Assembly: GCA_030037905.1 (NCBI GenBank)
Contig: JASHPX010000371.1
Span: forward strand, 1-36,414
DNA: 36,414 nucleotides
Reading direction: 5' to 3'
Source: Gammaproteobacteria bacterium
GTDB lineage: Bacteria; Pseudomonadota; Gammaproteobacteria; Steroidobacterales; Steroidobacteraceae
Shown here: one piece after another, positions 25,078-34,183 of the stretch
How positions within the stretch are numbered: position 1 is the first letter of the stretch
How the letters are laid out: every line of letters starts with the position of its first letter
Made by a program: the position numbers and the translations under genes
Notes under the pieces: model-generated
Told to the model about the DNA's origin: nothing
The model's input: only the letters and a program-made list of their open reading frames with translations
Databases searched by the model: none

Positions 25078-26397
25078 CTACCGAATCTTGAGCCGCCAGG
25101 CCGGCTGCACCCGGGCCGCCCGCCACGTGGGATACAGCCCGGCGAGCACGGTCGCGCTGACACCCAGTATCACGGCGATCGTTGCATCCGCGCCGTCGAG
25201 CCGCGTCAAAACGGATGCGGCGGCCGGAAACAGCCCCCGGGCGTCGGTCAGTCCGAGCACCGCAAGTCCCAGCCCGGCGACTCCGCCCGCGACGCCAATG
25301 ACTCCGGCCTCCACCAAGGACTGGGCAAAAATGGCGCCGCGGGCGGCGCCCAGGGCACGTCGAATCGCGATCTGCACGGACCGTCGCAGGAATTTCGCCA
25401 GCATCAGCCCCAGCGCGTTCAGCAGGCAGACGACCAGGAAACCGAAGGACACCAGCACCAGCAGCCGCACGTCGTCGTTGACGACGTGGTTGTAGACGAG
25501 CCATTGCCGTACGTCGCGCAGCGCCACCCGCGCCGGCCAATTGAAGCGGCCGCTCTGCCGTTGTGCGGCCGCGTAGTTCTGCAGGAACTGCCGGTACCCG
25601 CGCACCGCCGCCGTGGTGGGCAGCTCCGCCCAAAACTCTACCCAGGTGCATTCCGACTGCAGCACATTGGGTCCGGTACTCTTGAAGCAGCTCAAATAGC
25701 CCTGTGGAAGCTGCCGCTGCACCGCGAGCGTGAACGGCATGAAGATCTGCTCGGGATCCGAGAAGGAACCGTCCCCGGTCAGATCGTAGAAGCGCGGCAC
25801 CGGGTGCCAGTCGTCGATCACACCGGCGACCCGGTAGTCATCGGTGCCAAGCATGAGGGTCCGGCCCACGCTGTTGCGGCCGCCGAACAGCCGATCGTTG
25901 AGCTTGCGCGACAGTACGACCACGGGTGCATGAGCATCATCGTCGGCCGCGCTCCACGGGCCCCCGTATTCGAACGGCACCGCGAACATCGGAAAGAAAT
26001 CGGCATAGGTCGCGCGCACCGGGACCCGCAGGGGCAATTGCTGCGGGTCGGGCGGCGTGACGGTGATCGTCGTCGCGTACATCGCTGCCTGCCGGCGGGC
26101 CACATGCGCACGCATCAGCGCCATGGCGTCGATGTAGGTCAAGGTCAGCGGAAGTTGATCGTTGGTGAAATGCCTCCTGAACGGCGCCGGAACGCCGGCG
26201 GGACCGAGGTTATCGATCTGTGGTGTGAACAGCTGTACCGACTTGCGCGGAATCGGATCGCCGGCCATGACGCGAAAGATCGCCAGCGCCGTCATCGATG
26301 CACCGATGCCCACCGCGACGACGACGATCATCAGCGTACTCAGGATGCTATTGTGCCGCAGGCTGCGCAGCGCCAGGTTGAGGTGGTAGCCGAACAT
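25078..26397 (-). CDS. MacB/FtsX-type ABC permease, long type (pair 6)
   Basis: 439 aa starting MFGYHLNLALRSLRHN. Motifs in order: TM1, QLFTPQIDNLG, PFEYGGPW, NDRLFGGRNSVGRT, cysteine pair (LSCFKS ... QSECTW), C-terminal FtsX domain with AIRRALGAARGAIF, ending QPAWRLKIR. AGGGGA lies about 8 nt upstream of ATG 26397. It starts 25 bp after the short permease of the preceding pair and is coupled to its own short partner. Confidence 0.9.
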   Translation of the reverse strand: MFGYHLNLALRSLRHNSILSTLMIVVVAVGIGASMTALAIFRVMAGDPIPRKSVQLFTPQIDNLGPAGVPAPFRRHFTNDQLPLTLTYIDAMALMRAHVARRQAAMYATTITVTPPDPQQLPLRVPVRATYADFFPMFAVPFEYGGPWSAADDDAHAPVVVLSRKLNDRLFGGRNSVGRTLMLGTDDYRVAGVIDDWHPVPRFYDLTGDGSFSDPEQIFMPFTLAVQRQLPQGYLSCFKSTGPNVLQSECTWVEFWAELPTTAAVRGYRQFLQNYAAAQRQSGRFNWPARVALRDVRQWLVYNHVVNDDVRLLVLVSFGFLVVCLLNALGLMLAKFLRRSVQIAIRRALGAARGAIFAQSLVEAGVIGVAGGVAGLGLAVLGLTDARGLFPAAASVLTRLDGADATIAVILGVSATVLAGLYPTWRAARVQPAWRLKIR

Positions 26398-26422
26398 CAG
26401 CTCGTCCCCTACACCGCGGCCC

Positions 26423-27655
26423 TCAGACCGTCCGCGTGGCTTCGGCCGGCGGCACCGACGCGGCGCGCAACGCGGGCCATAGTACGGCGAGCTGGCTCAG
26501 CCCGAGCACCATCAGTGCGCCGGCGGCGAGGAACCCGACACCGATGCGAGTCATCTGTGCGTTTGCCGCGAGCCATAGATTCAGCGCGAGACCCATCGCA
26601 ATGCCGAGCCCGGCGCCGCCTCCGGCGATCAGCAAATTCTCCTGTTGAAAATAACGCAGGATGTCGATCCGCCGCGCTCCCAGTGCTCGGCGAATGCCAA
26701 TGTGTCCACGCCGTTGAGCCACCCAATAGGCGGTCATTCCGACGATCCCGCAGGCGGTGACGGCCAGCAGCAGCGCCGAGAGGGCCGTGAGCGTCAGGGC
26801 CAGTGCGCGGTCGGAGCGATAGATCTGCGCGCGTGCCTCGGAGATCGTCTGCACGTCGTCTATGACGCGCGCCGGACTGAGCGCGAACAGCGTGCGCGGC
26901 GCGGCACGCATGACGGCGTTGACCCGTCCCGGCCGCGTGCGCACGACGTAGACGAGCCGCGTGGCGACGTATCGGTACGGCCAGAACATGGAGAGCTGAT
27001 CGGGCATACCGGTCTCGACATTTTCGCCCCACGAGCTCTGCGCGCGCTGCACGATACCGATGACGCGCGTTGGGGCGGGCCGGTCCATGTTCAGATAGAC
27101 GGTCCTGCCGAGCACCTCGCCGCCGGGGAACAGTGTCTGTGCCAGAGCCTGCGTCACGACCACGACCGGCGGCGGCGAGCTTCCAAGATCGTCGAGGCGG
27201 CGCGGACTGACTTCATCGGCACTGAACCAGCGCCCGGCGATCAGCCGCGCGCCGAAGGCGGCCAGCGCCTGCGTCCCGCCCATGTACACCGCAACGTGCT
27301 GCGCGCTGGGCTGCTTTTGCAGCGGGTCCAGCGCGACGTCCCACGCCAGCCCATAGCCTCGCAGCGGAAAGCTGTTGAGCGCGGAGACGGCGACGACGTC
27401 AGGCAGGGCGCGCAGCGCCGCCACATCTGCGCGTATGCGCGCGCCCAGGTCGTCGTTCGAGTCAATCCATCGGTTCTGCAGCGTGAACACGTCCGGCTCG
27501 TCCAGGCCGCTCGGCTGAGCCATCTGCTGCAGGCGCTGCTGAATAATCGATAGCGAGTTGCACACGATCGCCACCGTCAGGGCGATCTGCAACACGATGA
27601 ACAACACCCCGGCCTTGTTGCGCCGGAGGACAGAAAGAGCGATCGGGAGCTGCAC
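26423..27655 (-). CDS. MacB/FtsX-type ABC permease, short type (pair 7)
   Basis: 410 aa from GTG 27655 (MQLPIALSVLRRNKAG), with AGGGA 6 nt upstream and 9 bp after the long partner's stop. Motifs: SGLDEPDVF, NRWID, GRWFSADEV (W for N), the QRRGHIGIRRALGARR loop and tail PPAEATRTV. Periplasmic core is among the more divergent of the short set. Confidence 0.9.
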   Translation of the reverse strand: MQLPIALSVLRRNKAGVLFIVLQIALTVAIVCNSLSIIQQRLQQMAQPSGLDEPDVFTLQNRWIDSNDDLGARIRADVAALRALPDVVAVSALNSFPLRGYGLAWDVALDPLQKQPSAQHVAVYMGGTQALAAFGARLIAGRWFSADEVSPRRLDDLGSSPPPVVVVTQALAQTLFPGGEVLGRTVYLNMDRPAPTRVIGIVQRAQSSWGENVETGMPDQLSMFWPYRYVATRLVYVVRTRPGRVNAVMRAAPRTLFALSPARVIDDVQTISEARAQIYRSDRALALTLTALSALLLAVTACGIVGMTAYWVAQRRGHIGIRRALGARRIDILRYFQQENLLIAGGGAGLGIAMGLALNLWLAANAQMTRIGVGFLAAGALMVLGLSQLAVLWPALRAASVPPAEATRTV

Positions 27656-27664
27656 GGCCGGTCC

Positions 27665-28969
27665 CTACAGCGCCCTGGCGCGCCAGGGCGACCCGGCCAT
27701 GCTGGCGCGCCAGGCGGGGTAGAGACCCGTACACACCGCCGCGACCACCGCCAGTGTAATCGTGATCAAAAGCACATCGCCGCTGAAGCGCGCGAATTGG
27801 GTATAGTCTTCCCTCAGCAACCGGCGTTCGGCGGCCAGACCCACTGTCGCCAGTAACAGCCCGGGCAGAGCGCCGCCGACTCCGGTCAGCGCGGCTTCGA
27901 TCAGGCACTGCAAAAAGATGTGCACCCTGGAAGCCCCGAGCGCGCGCCGGATACTCAAGTCGGTACCACGACTTCTGAACTTCGCCAGCATCAGCCCGAT
28001 CGCGTTCATCAGGCACACCGCCAGGAAGCCGAACGCCAGCAGCGTGCTGAGTCGCAGCCCCTCAGGCACCATGTTCTGCTTCACCAACCACGCTGGCACG
28101 TCGTATAGAGCGACATTCGGCGCCCAGCGGAAGCGGCCGAGGCTCCGCTGCTCGAGCGCATAGTCGTACAGAAAGCTGCGATAGCCGCGCACCGCCGCGG
28201 CGCCGGGGAGCTCGACCCAGAGCTCCAGCCAGCGGCACTCCGAACGCAGCATCGCGGCCCAGCCTGGCGCCGGCGGCTGCTGGCAATCGATAGCCCCGTC
28301 GGTAGCCATCTGCCGATCAATCGCGGTGGATAGTGGCAGGAACACATCCTCCGTCTGCTGATAGAGGCCCGAAGACAGGTCATAGACACGCGGCTGTAGG
28401 TGCCAGGGTCGCAGGACCCCGGTTACGCGGTACTCGCGGTGGTCCAGTTGGACGGACTGGCCGACAGCATCTCCGGACGGAAACAGTGCGCGCGCCAGCT
28501 TCGCGCCCAGCACCACGACATTGGCGCCGTTCGTGTCCTCGGCCGCGCTCCACGGGCTGCCGGCTCGAAATGGCGCCTGGAACATCCGGAAGAAATCCAG
28601 GCCGACGGCGCGGCCGGTCGCTACCAGCGGCCGTACCGCTGCGTTGGACGGCGTCACCACGAATTCGACCGAATACATCGCGGTCTGTCGTCTGCCGCGA
28701 CGAGCCCGCAGCAGCGCGGCGGCATCCGGGTAACTCAGCAGCTCCTGCGCCCACGGATTGCTGACGGCCTCAGGACCCCAGTTGTCGATCTCGACGGCGA
28801 ACAGCTGTGACGACTTGGCGGGAATCGGGTCGGCGGACATCGCATGCAGCACCGCCAGGGTCGTCACTGACGCGCCAACGCCCATCGCAATCGCAGCGAT
28901 CATCAGCAGTGTGAGAACGACGTTGCGCCGCAGGCTGCGCAGGGCGAGATGCAGGTAGTAGCCGAGCAC
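27665..28969 (-). CDS. MacB/FtsX-type ABC permease, long type (pair 7)
   Basis: 434 aa from GTG 28969 ([16 protein letters not shown]) with GAGG about 8 nt upstream; the 35 extra residues in the track overlap the preceding gene and are not family-like. Motifs: QLFAVEIDNWG (divergent from PQIDN), PFRAGSPW, the cysteine pair (IDCQQP ... RSECRW), FtsX loop SIRRALGASRVHIF. The tail (MAGSPWRARAL) deviates from the usual QPAWQLK ending. The most divergent long copy. Confidence 0.9.
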   Translation of the reverse strand: MLGYYLHLALRSLRRNVVLTLLMIAAIAMGVGASVTTLAVLHAMSADPIPAKSSQLFAVEIDNWGPEAVSNPWAQELLSYPDAAALLRARRGRRQTAMYSVEFVVTPSNAAVRPLVATGRAVGLDFFRMFQAPFRAGSPWSAAEDTNGANVVVLGAKLARALFPSGDAVGQSVQLDHREYRVTGVLRPWHLQPRVYDLSSGLYQQTEDVFLPLSTAIDRQMATDGAIDCQQPPAPGWAAMLRSECRWLELWVELPGAAAVRGYRSFLYDYALEQRSLGRFRWAPNVALYDVPAWLVKQNMVPEGLRLSTLLAFGFLAVCLMNAIGLMLAKFRSRGTDLSIRRALGASRVHIFLQCLIEAALTGVGGALPGLLLATVGLAAERRLLREDYTQFARFSGDVLLITITLAVVAAVCTGLYPAWRASMAGSPWRARAL

Positions 28970-28985
28970 GCTGGTGTCGCCTCTG

Positions 28986-30215
28986 TCAGGCCGCCCGCGC
29001 CGCTTCCGCCGGCGGCACCGAGGCTGCGCGCAGCGCGGGCCACAGCGTTGCAAGCTGTCCCAGCGCGAGCACAATGACCGCGCCGAGCGCCGCGTAGCGG
29101 TAATCCAGGCGGTCCATCTGGAAGCGGTGGATCATCCACAGGTTCGCCGCGATCGCGAGCCCTATTCCGATCACGACGCCCGCGCCGGCGATCAGGAAAT
29201 CCTCAGTTTGAAAATACGCCACGATGGCCGCACGGCTCGCACCCAGCGCACGCCGGATGCCGATATGCCGGCGGCGCTGGTTGACCCAGCAGCTGGTCAG
29301 CCCCACGATGCCCCACGCCGTCATCGCCAGCAGGATGGCGCTGACCGCCGCGAGCATGACCGCCTCACCACGATCCCCGCGGTAAGCGCGCTGGCGAGCA
29401 GTAGACAATGACTCCACCCGGCGCACCACCCGGAGGCGATTGATCGCGTACAGCCTGGCGGTCGCAGTGCGCATCAGAGGGCCCACCTGCGCGGCGGATT
29501 GCGCGCGGACCACGTAATAGGAGTTCACCGCGGTGTCGCGGTATGAGATCAGGGCCGACCCGTCTTCGAACAAGTGGACAAAGGCTGGCGGATGCACCGC
29601 CGCGACCTGCAGCGCCTGGACAATGCCGACGATCGGCGCTGAGAACCCGCCCAGAGAGCGCACCGTCAGCCGACGCCCGATCACATTTCCCGCCGGCGCC
29701 AGCGAGTCCGCCAGCTGTTGCGAAACGATGATGCCGCCCGGTGGTTGATGCGCATCATCCGCTCCCGAGAAGTTCTGCACATCATCGGCGCTGAAATTTC
29801 GTCCCGCAATCAACTTCAAGCCGAGCGTTCGCAGCGTATGATCGTCGGCAAAGTACGCGCCAACCTGCCGGTTGGCCGACTTGTCATCCGGGCGCAGCGT
29901 GACTGGAAAGCTATAGAGAACCCCACTCAGTGGATATGAGTTGGTGACATAGGCGTCCACAACACCCGGCAGCGCACGCAAGGCAGCTAGGTCGGTCTGC
30001 GCGCGTGCGGCAACGTCGCGGGGCTCACCGACCCATTGGTTCTGGATCGCGAAGAGCTGTGACTCATCGACCCCGGACGATCGAGCCATCGACGCCAGCC
30101 GCTCATGAATGATGAGCAGCGCGTTGCACAGGATCGCGAGCGTCAGCGCGGCCTGCACTGCGATCAGCATCGGGGCGAGGGCGTTGCGGCGCATCGCCGC
30201 CAGGATCGGATGCAT
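28986..30215 (-). CDS. MacB/FtsX-type ABC permease, short type (pair 8, HERL subtype)
   Basis: 409 aa from ATG 30215 (MHPILAAMRRNALAP), with AGGAGGG immediately upstream. IHERLASMARSSGVDESQLF, NQWVG, CWVNQRRRHIGIRRALGAS and LDYRYAALGAV closely parallel the short permease at 20328-21581, three pairs away. Starts 8 bp after its long partner's stop. Confidence 0.9.
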   Translation of the reverse strand: MHPILAAMRRNALAPMLIAVQAALTLAILCNALLIIHERLASMARSSGVDESQLFAIQNQWVGEPRDVAARAQTDLAALRALPGVVDAYVTNSYPLSGVLYSFPVTLRPDDKSANRQVGAYFADDHTLRTLGLKLIAGRNFSADDVQNFSGADDAHQPPGGIIVSQQLADSLAPAGNVIGRRLTVRSLGGFSAPIVGIVQALQVAAVHPPAFVHLFEDGSALISYRDTAVNSYYVVRAQSAAQVGPLMRTATARLYAINRLRVVRRVESLSTARQRAYRGDRGEAVMLAAVSAILLAMTAWGIVGLTSCWVNQRRRHIGIRRALGASRAAIVAYFQTEDFLIAGAGVVIGIGLAIAANLWMIHRFQMDRLDYRYAALGAVIVLALGQLATLWPALRAASVPPAEAARAA

Positions 30216-30223
30216 GCGCCCTC

Positions 30224-31561
30224 CTATTGTACCTTGAGCTGGAAGGCGGGCTGCACCCGGCTCATGCGCCAGATCGGGTAGAGCCCTGCGATCAGCGCAG
30301 CGGCGATGGACAGCGCGAAGGCGATCCCAGCGTCGGCAGCGTCAAAGCGAACCAGCGCCAGAAGGTTGACCGGCAGCAGCCTGCGGCTGACCTGCAGCCC
30401 CAGCGCCGTGAGCAGCAGGCCGAGCCCTGCTCCAAGCACGCCGATCAGGCCGAGCTCGATCAGGTTCTGCAGAAAAATGGCCGGTCGGGTTGCGCCAGTG
30501 GCACGGCGAACACTGATGTCGAGCGTTCGCGGCAGAAACCTCGCCAGGATCAGACCCATCGCATTGATCAGGCAGGCCGCCAGCAGCCCAAAGGAAACCA
30601 TCACGGCAACCCGCACTTCCGCCGGTACCACGTCCAGGTAGCGCAGCCACTGCGTGACGTCCCGCAGCTGAACGCGCGGGAGCCACGGGAAGCGGCCGTC
30701 GCGTCGCTGATCATTCGCATACGCAGCCAGCATTTGCCGGTAGCGCTGCAAGGCGGCGGCGCTGGGCAGCTCCACCCAGAAATCCACCCAGTTGCACTGG
30801 TCGGACTCGATCAAGCCATCCCACGCATCTCTCGCTGGCCGGGTGGGCCCGCCGCTGCAAACCATGTATCCGGCAGGCTGCAGGTGTATGTCGACCGCCT
30901 TGGTGAACGGGATGAAGAGTGCGTCGCTGTCACCGAGCGGCCTGGACAAGAGATCATAGAAGCGCGGGACCGGCTCCCAGTGATCGGTGACCCCGATGAT
31001 GCGATAGTCGTCGTCATCCAAACGCAGTGTTCTGCCCACACTATTGGTTCCGTCGAACAGCTCGTCGTTCAACGCCCGCGTGATGACCACCACTGCGGCG
31101 TGCGCGTCGTCCTCGCGCCGGCCCCAGGGCGCGCCATACTCGAACGGCACCTGGAACATCGGAAAGAACCCGGCTCCGGTAACGCGAGCGGCGGCCTGTA
31201 GTGGATGCGAGCGCGGATCGGGCGGGATCACCGTCACTCCAGTCGCATACATCGCCGCCTGCGTGTCGTGCGTCGGCAGTTGCAGCAGTCCGACGGCATC
31301 GCGATAGCTCAGCAGCAGCGGCATCCGATCAGACGGAGGACGCGCTTGAAAAAACGTACAGCCCGATCCGCAATTGTCGATCTGCGGCGTGAACAGCTCC
31401 GCGGACTTTCCCGGAATAGGATCCGCCGCCGCGGTCCGGAACATCGCCAGCGTCGTCATCGAGGCTCCGATGCCCACGCCGATCGCGAGGATCATCAGGG
31501 CGGTGAGTGCGGGAGTGCGCCGCAGGCTGCGAAGGGCGAGGATGAAGTAGTAACCGAACAT
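30224..31561 (-). CDS. MacB/FtsX-type ABC permease, long type (pair 8, CGxC subtype)
   Basis: 445 aa starting [16 protein letters not shown]. An extra cysteine pair follows the long-type motif (QIDNCGSGC), in addition to the universal pair (MVCSGG ... SDQCNW). Also LLPVNLLALVRFD, VRRATGATRPAIF and MSRVQPAFQLKVQ, matching 21588-22910. Ribosome-binding site is weak. Starts 16 bp after the stop of the previous short gene. Confidence 0.9.
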   Translation of the reverse strand: MFGYYFILALRSLRRTPALTALMILAIGVGIGASMTTLAMFRTAAADPIPGKSAELFTPQIDNCGSGCTFFQARPPSDRMPLLLSYRDAVGLLQLPTHDTQAAMYATGVTVIPPDPRSHPLQAAARVTGAGFFPMFQVPFEYGAPWGRREDDAHAAVVVITRALNDELFDGTNSVGRTLRLDDDDYRIIGVTDHWEPVPRFYDLLSRPLGDSDALFIPFTKAVDIHLQPAGYMVCSGGPTRPARDAWDGLIESDQCNWVDFWVELPSAAALQRYRQMLAAYANDQRRDGRFPWLPRVQLRDVTQWLRYLDVVPAEVRVAVMVSFGLLAACLINAMGLILARFLPRTLDISVRRATGATRPAIFLQNLIELGLIGVLGAGLGLLLTALGLQVSRRLLPVNLLALVRFDAADAGIAFALSIAAALIAGLYPIWRMSRVQPAFQLKVQ

Positions 31562-31577
31562 GCCGTTCGCCGCTACC

Positions 31578-32810
31578 TCAGACCGACCGCGTGACCACCG
31601 CAGGCGGTACTGCCGCGGCGCGCAGGGCCGGCCATAACACTGCCAGTTGTCCGAGGACGAACATCGCGATGACGCCGACGATCGGATAGATCACCGGCAG
31701 GCGCGCCAACGCTATGCTCTGCAGCATCCAAAGGTTCGCCGCAACCCCTAGCGCTATCCCGATGATGCAGCCACCGGCCGCGATCAACAGATTTTCCGTC
31801 TGAAAGTAGCGCAGGATGCCGCCGCGCGTAGCGCCGAGCGCCCGCCGGATACCGATGATCCTCCGCCGCTGCGAGACCCAGTAGCTCGTGAGACCGACGA
31901 TACCGAGGGTTGTGGCTCCAAGGAGGATCGCACAGACGACGTCCATGATCAGACTCACGCTACGCGCCCCACGATACGACTCGCGGCGCGCATCGGTCAG
32001 CGACTGCATATCGGTGATGATGCGCTGACGACTGATGCGCAATAGCTGGTTGCGCGCCGCGAGCATTGCCGCCGCGAGCTGTCCAGGCTTCGCGCGCACC
32101 AAGTAGAAGACTTGCGAATCCTCCCATCGATACGGCAGCAGCATCGAGGCGGCCGCGAACGGCGCATTTCCTGCGAGTCCTGCGAAGGGACTCGACTGCA
32201 GCTGAGCGATGACGCCGATGATTGGCGCCGTTGTGCCGTCCCCAAGGATCGAGGCCGTGCGCCCCAGTACCTTGCCGTCGGGCGAGAGTCGACGTGCTAC
32301 AGCCTGTGTAACGATGACGCCGCCCAGGCTCGCGGCGCGCTGAGCGAGCCCGTTGCGGTTGACTACCTCATCGGGGTAGAAGTTGCGGCCGGCGATCAAC
32401 TTTAGTCCTAGCGTATTCAGACCGTGATCGTCCATCAGATAGGTTGCTGCCCGCACTCCGGATCTCGGTTGATCAGGATGCAGTGTGATCACATCAGCAC
32501 CCACCGGGCCCCCAAGGGGATGAGCATTGGATACGGTCGCATCGGCCACTTGCGGCAGGGCTCTCAGTGCAGCCAGGTCCGTCTGCTCTCGGGCACTCAG
32601 ATCGTCCGTTGTCCCCGCCCACTGATTGGTAATGACGAAGACGCTCGCCTCATCCCTGACGCCGCTAGGCTGGCGGCTCAGCGCTAACTGCTGTCGGATG
32701 ATGAATAACGCGTTGCAAAGCACCGCCAGCGTCACGGCGATCTGCAGTGCGATCAGCGCCGGGCCAACTTTGTTGCGGCGGAGCGAAGCAAGGATCTGGC
32801 CGAGTTCCAT
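31578..32810 (-). CDS. MacB/FtsX-type ABC permease, short type (pair 9, PLGG subtype)
   Basis: 410 aa starting MELGQILASLRRNKVG, with GGAGA upstream of ATG 32810. Carries the insertion form of the short motif (SGVRDEASVF), NQWAG and DATVSNAHPLGGP, shared with the short permease at 12571-13794. FtsX loop is QRRRIIGIRRALGATR; tail PPAVVTRSV. Confidence 0.9.
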   Translation of the reverse strand: MELGQILASLRRNKVGPALIALQIAVTLAVLCNALFIIRQQLALSRQPSGVRDEASVFVITNQWAGTTDDLSAREQTDLAALRALPQVADATVSNAHPLGGPVGADVITLHPDQPRSGVRAATYLMDDHGLNTLGLKLIAGRNFYPDEVVNRNGLAQRAASLGGVIVTQAVARRLSPDGKVLGRTASILGDGTTAPIIGVIAQLQSSPFAGLAGNAPFAAASMLLPYRWEDSQVFYLVRAKPGQLAAAMLAARNQLLRISRQRIITDMQSLTDARRESYRGARSVSLIMDVVCAILLGATTLGIVGLTSYWVSQRRRIIGIRRALGATRGGILRYFQTENLLIAAGGCIIGIALGVAANLWMLQSIALARLPVIYPIVGVIAMFVLGQLAVLWPALRAAAVPPAVVTRSV

Positions 32811-32826
32811 GGTATCTCCGCCCGCC

Positions 32827-34155
32827 CTACTGCGCCTTGATCTGCAAAGCCGGCTGCACCTGGGAAGTGCGCCAAGTGGGGTACAGGCCGGCGAGCAGTG
32901 TCGCTACGATCGCCACGATCAGCGCGATCAGCATGTCCCCGCTATGGAGCCGTGCCAGGACCGACAGATCCTCTGGCAGTACTGCACGGGAGCCCATTAA
33001 TCCGAACTTCGTCAACGCCAATCCAAGCAGTCCGCCAGCCAATCCGATGATGCCGACCTCCACCAGGCACTGCGCAAAAATCGCCGGACGATTGGCCCCG
33101 AGGGCACGACGAATGCCCGTGCCGCCGACGCGCGCCATGAATTTCGCCAGCATCAGTCCTGTAGCATTGAGCAGGCAGACCAGTAGGATTGCGAAGGAAA
33201 TGGGCGTGAGCGTGTCGACCGAGCTCGGCACTACATCCCTGTAGGTCAGCCATTGCATGACATTGCGTAGCGCGACGTGCGGCGGCCAGTCGAACCGTCC
33301 AGCCTGCTGCTGCTGCGCGGCGTAGTTGTGCAGAAACGCGAGGTATTTGGCGGCCCCGCTGTGGGTCGGCAAATCGACCCAGAACTGGATCCAGATGCAG
33401 TTGGAGTGCAGGATGCCGTTCCATCCGTGACCCGTCAACGCGCGGTCGCAGAGGAAGGTCTCCGTTCTAGGAGTTCGCATCTGTTCATCGATTGCACGCG
33501 TGAAAGGTAGAAACAGCTGGTCGACGCCAGTGAAGCTGTTCTGGCCCAGGTCATAAAAACGGGGACTCGGGTGCCAGTCGTCCAATACACCGATGACCCG
33601 GTACGGCTTGCCGCCGATCGTCAGCGTCCGACCGACACTGTTTGCTCCATCGAATAGCCGATCGTTGAATGCCCGACTCAGCACGACGACCGCCGCATGC
33701 GTATCGTCCTCCGCACTGCTCCAGGGCGCTCCGAATTCGAATGGCACGTTGAACATCGGGAAGAAGTCACTGTACGTGGCACGCGCGTATCCTTGAAGCA
33801 GGGTCTGGCTTGAACCCGGTGAGGTTACCGACACCGTCGTCGCATACATCGCGGCCTGGCGGCCCGCAGCGTGAGCGCGCATCAGCGCCAAGGCGTCTGT
33901 GTAGGTCAAATCGAAAGGCAGTACATCCCCGCTCTGTGGCGGTCCATTCGGCCGCGGGCCGAAGTTGTCGATCTGCGGGACAAACAGCTGCGCGGACTTC
34001 TGCGGGATCGGATCTCCGCTTGCCGCCCGGAAGATCGTCAGCATCGTCATCGAGGCACCAATCCCGACACCGATGGCGATGATCATCAGACATGTGAGCA
34101 CAATATTGCTTCGGAGACTCCGCAGCGCCAAGCCGAGGTAGTAGCCGAACATCAT
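32827..34155 (-). CDS. MacB/FtsX-type ABC permease, long type (pair 9)
   Basis: 442 aa from ATG 34155 (MMFGYYLGLALRSLRSN), chosen among three close ATGs (34161, 34155, 34152) because AGGGG lies 9 nt upstream. Motifs: QLFVPQIDNFG, PFEFGAPW, NDRLFDGANSVGRT, cysteine pair (FLCDRA ... HSNCIW), FtsX loop GIRRALGANRPAIF, ending QPALQIKAQ. First permease after the right ATPase in transcription order. Confidence 0.9.
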   Translation of the reverse strand: MMFGYYLGLALRSLRSNIVLTCLMIIAIGVGIGASMTMLTIFRAASGDPIPQKSAQLFVPQIDNFGPRPNGPPQSGDVLPFDLTYTDALALMRAHAAGRQAAMYATTVSVTSPGSSQTLLQGYARATYSDFFPMFNVPFEFGAPWSSAEDDTHAAVVVLSRAFNDRLFDGANSVGRTLTIGGKPYRVIGVLDDWHPSPRFYDLGQNSFTGVDQLFLPFTRAIDEQMRTPRTETFLCDRALTGHGWNGILHSNCIWIQFWVDLPTHSGAAKYLAFLHNYAAQQQQAGRFDWPPHVALRNVMQWLTYRDVVPSSVDTLTPISFAILLVCLLNATGLMLAKFMARVGGTGIRRALGANRPAIFAQCLVEVGIIGLAGGLLGLALTKFGLMGSRAVLPEDLSVLARLHSGDMLIALIVAIVATLLAGLYPTWRTSQVQPALQIKAQ

Positions 34156-34183
34156 CAGCATCAGCCCCTAAGTCGTCCCGCCG

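Noticed and set aside
24796-26760. 654-aa plus-strand ORF (and similar long plus-strand ORFs at 985-2526, 18080-19780, 22203-23279 upstream part)
   Set aside because: Antisense shadows of permease genes caused by high GC; compositions rich in Arg/His/Gln with no domain, while the opposite strand encodes clear FtsX-type proteins. Only the end of 22203-23279 is real (VapB).
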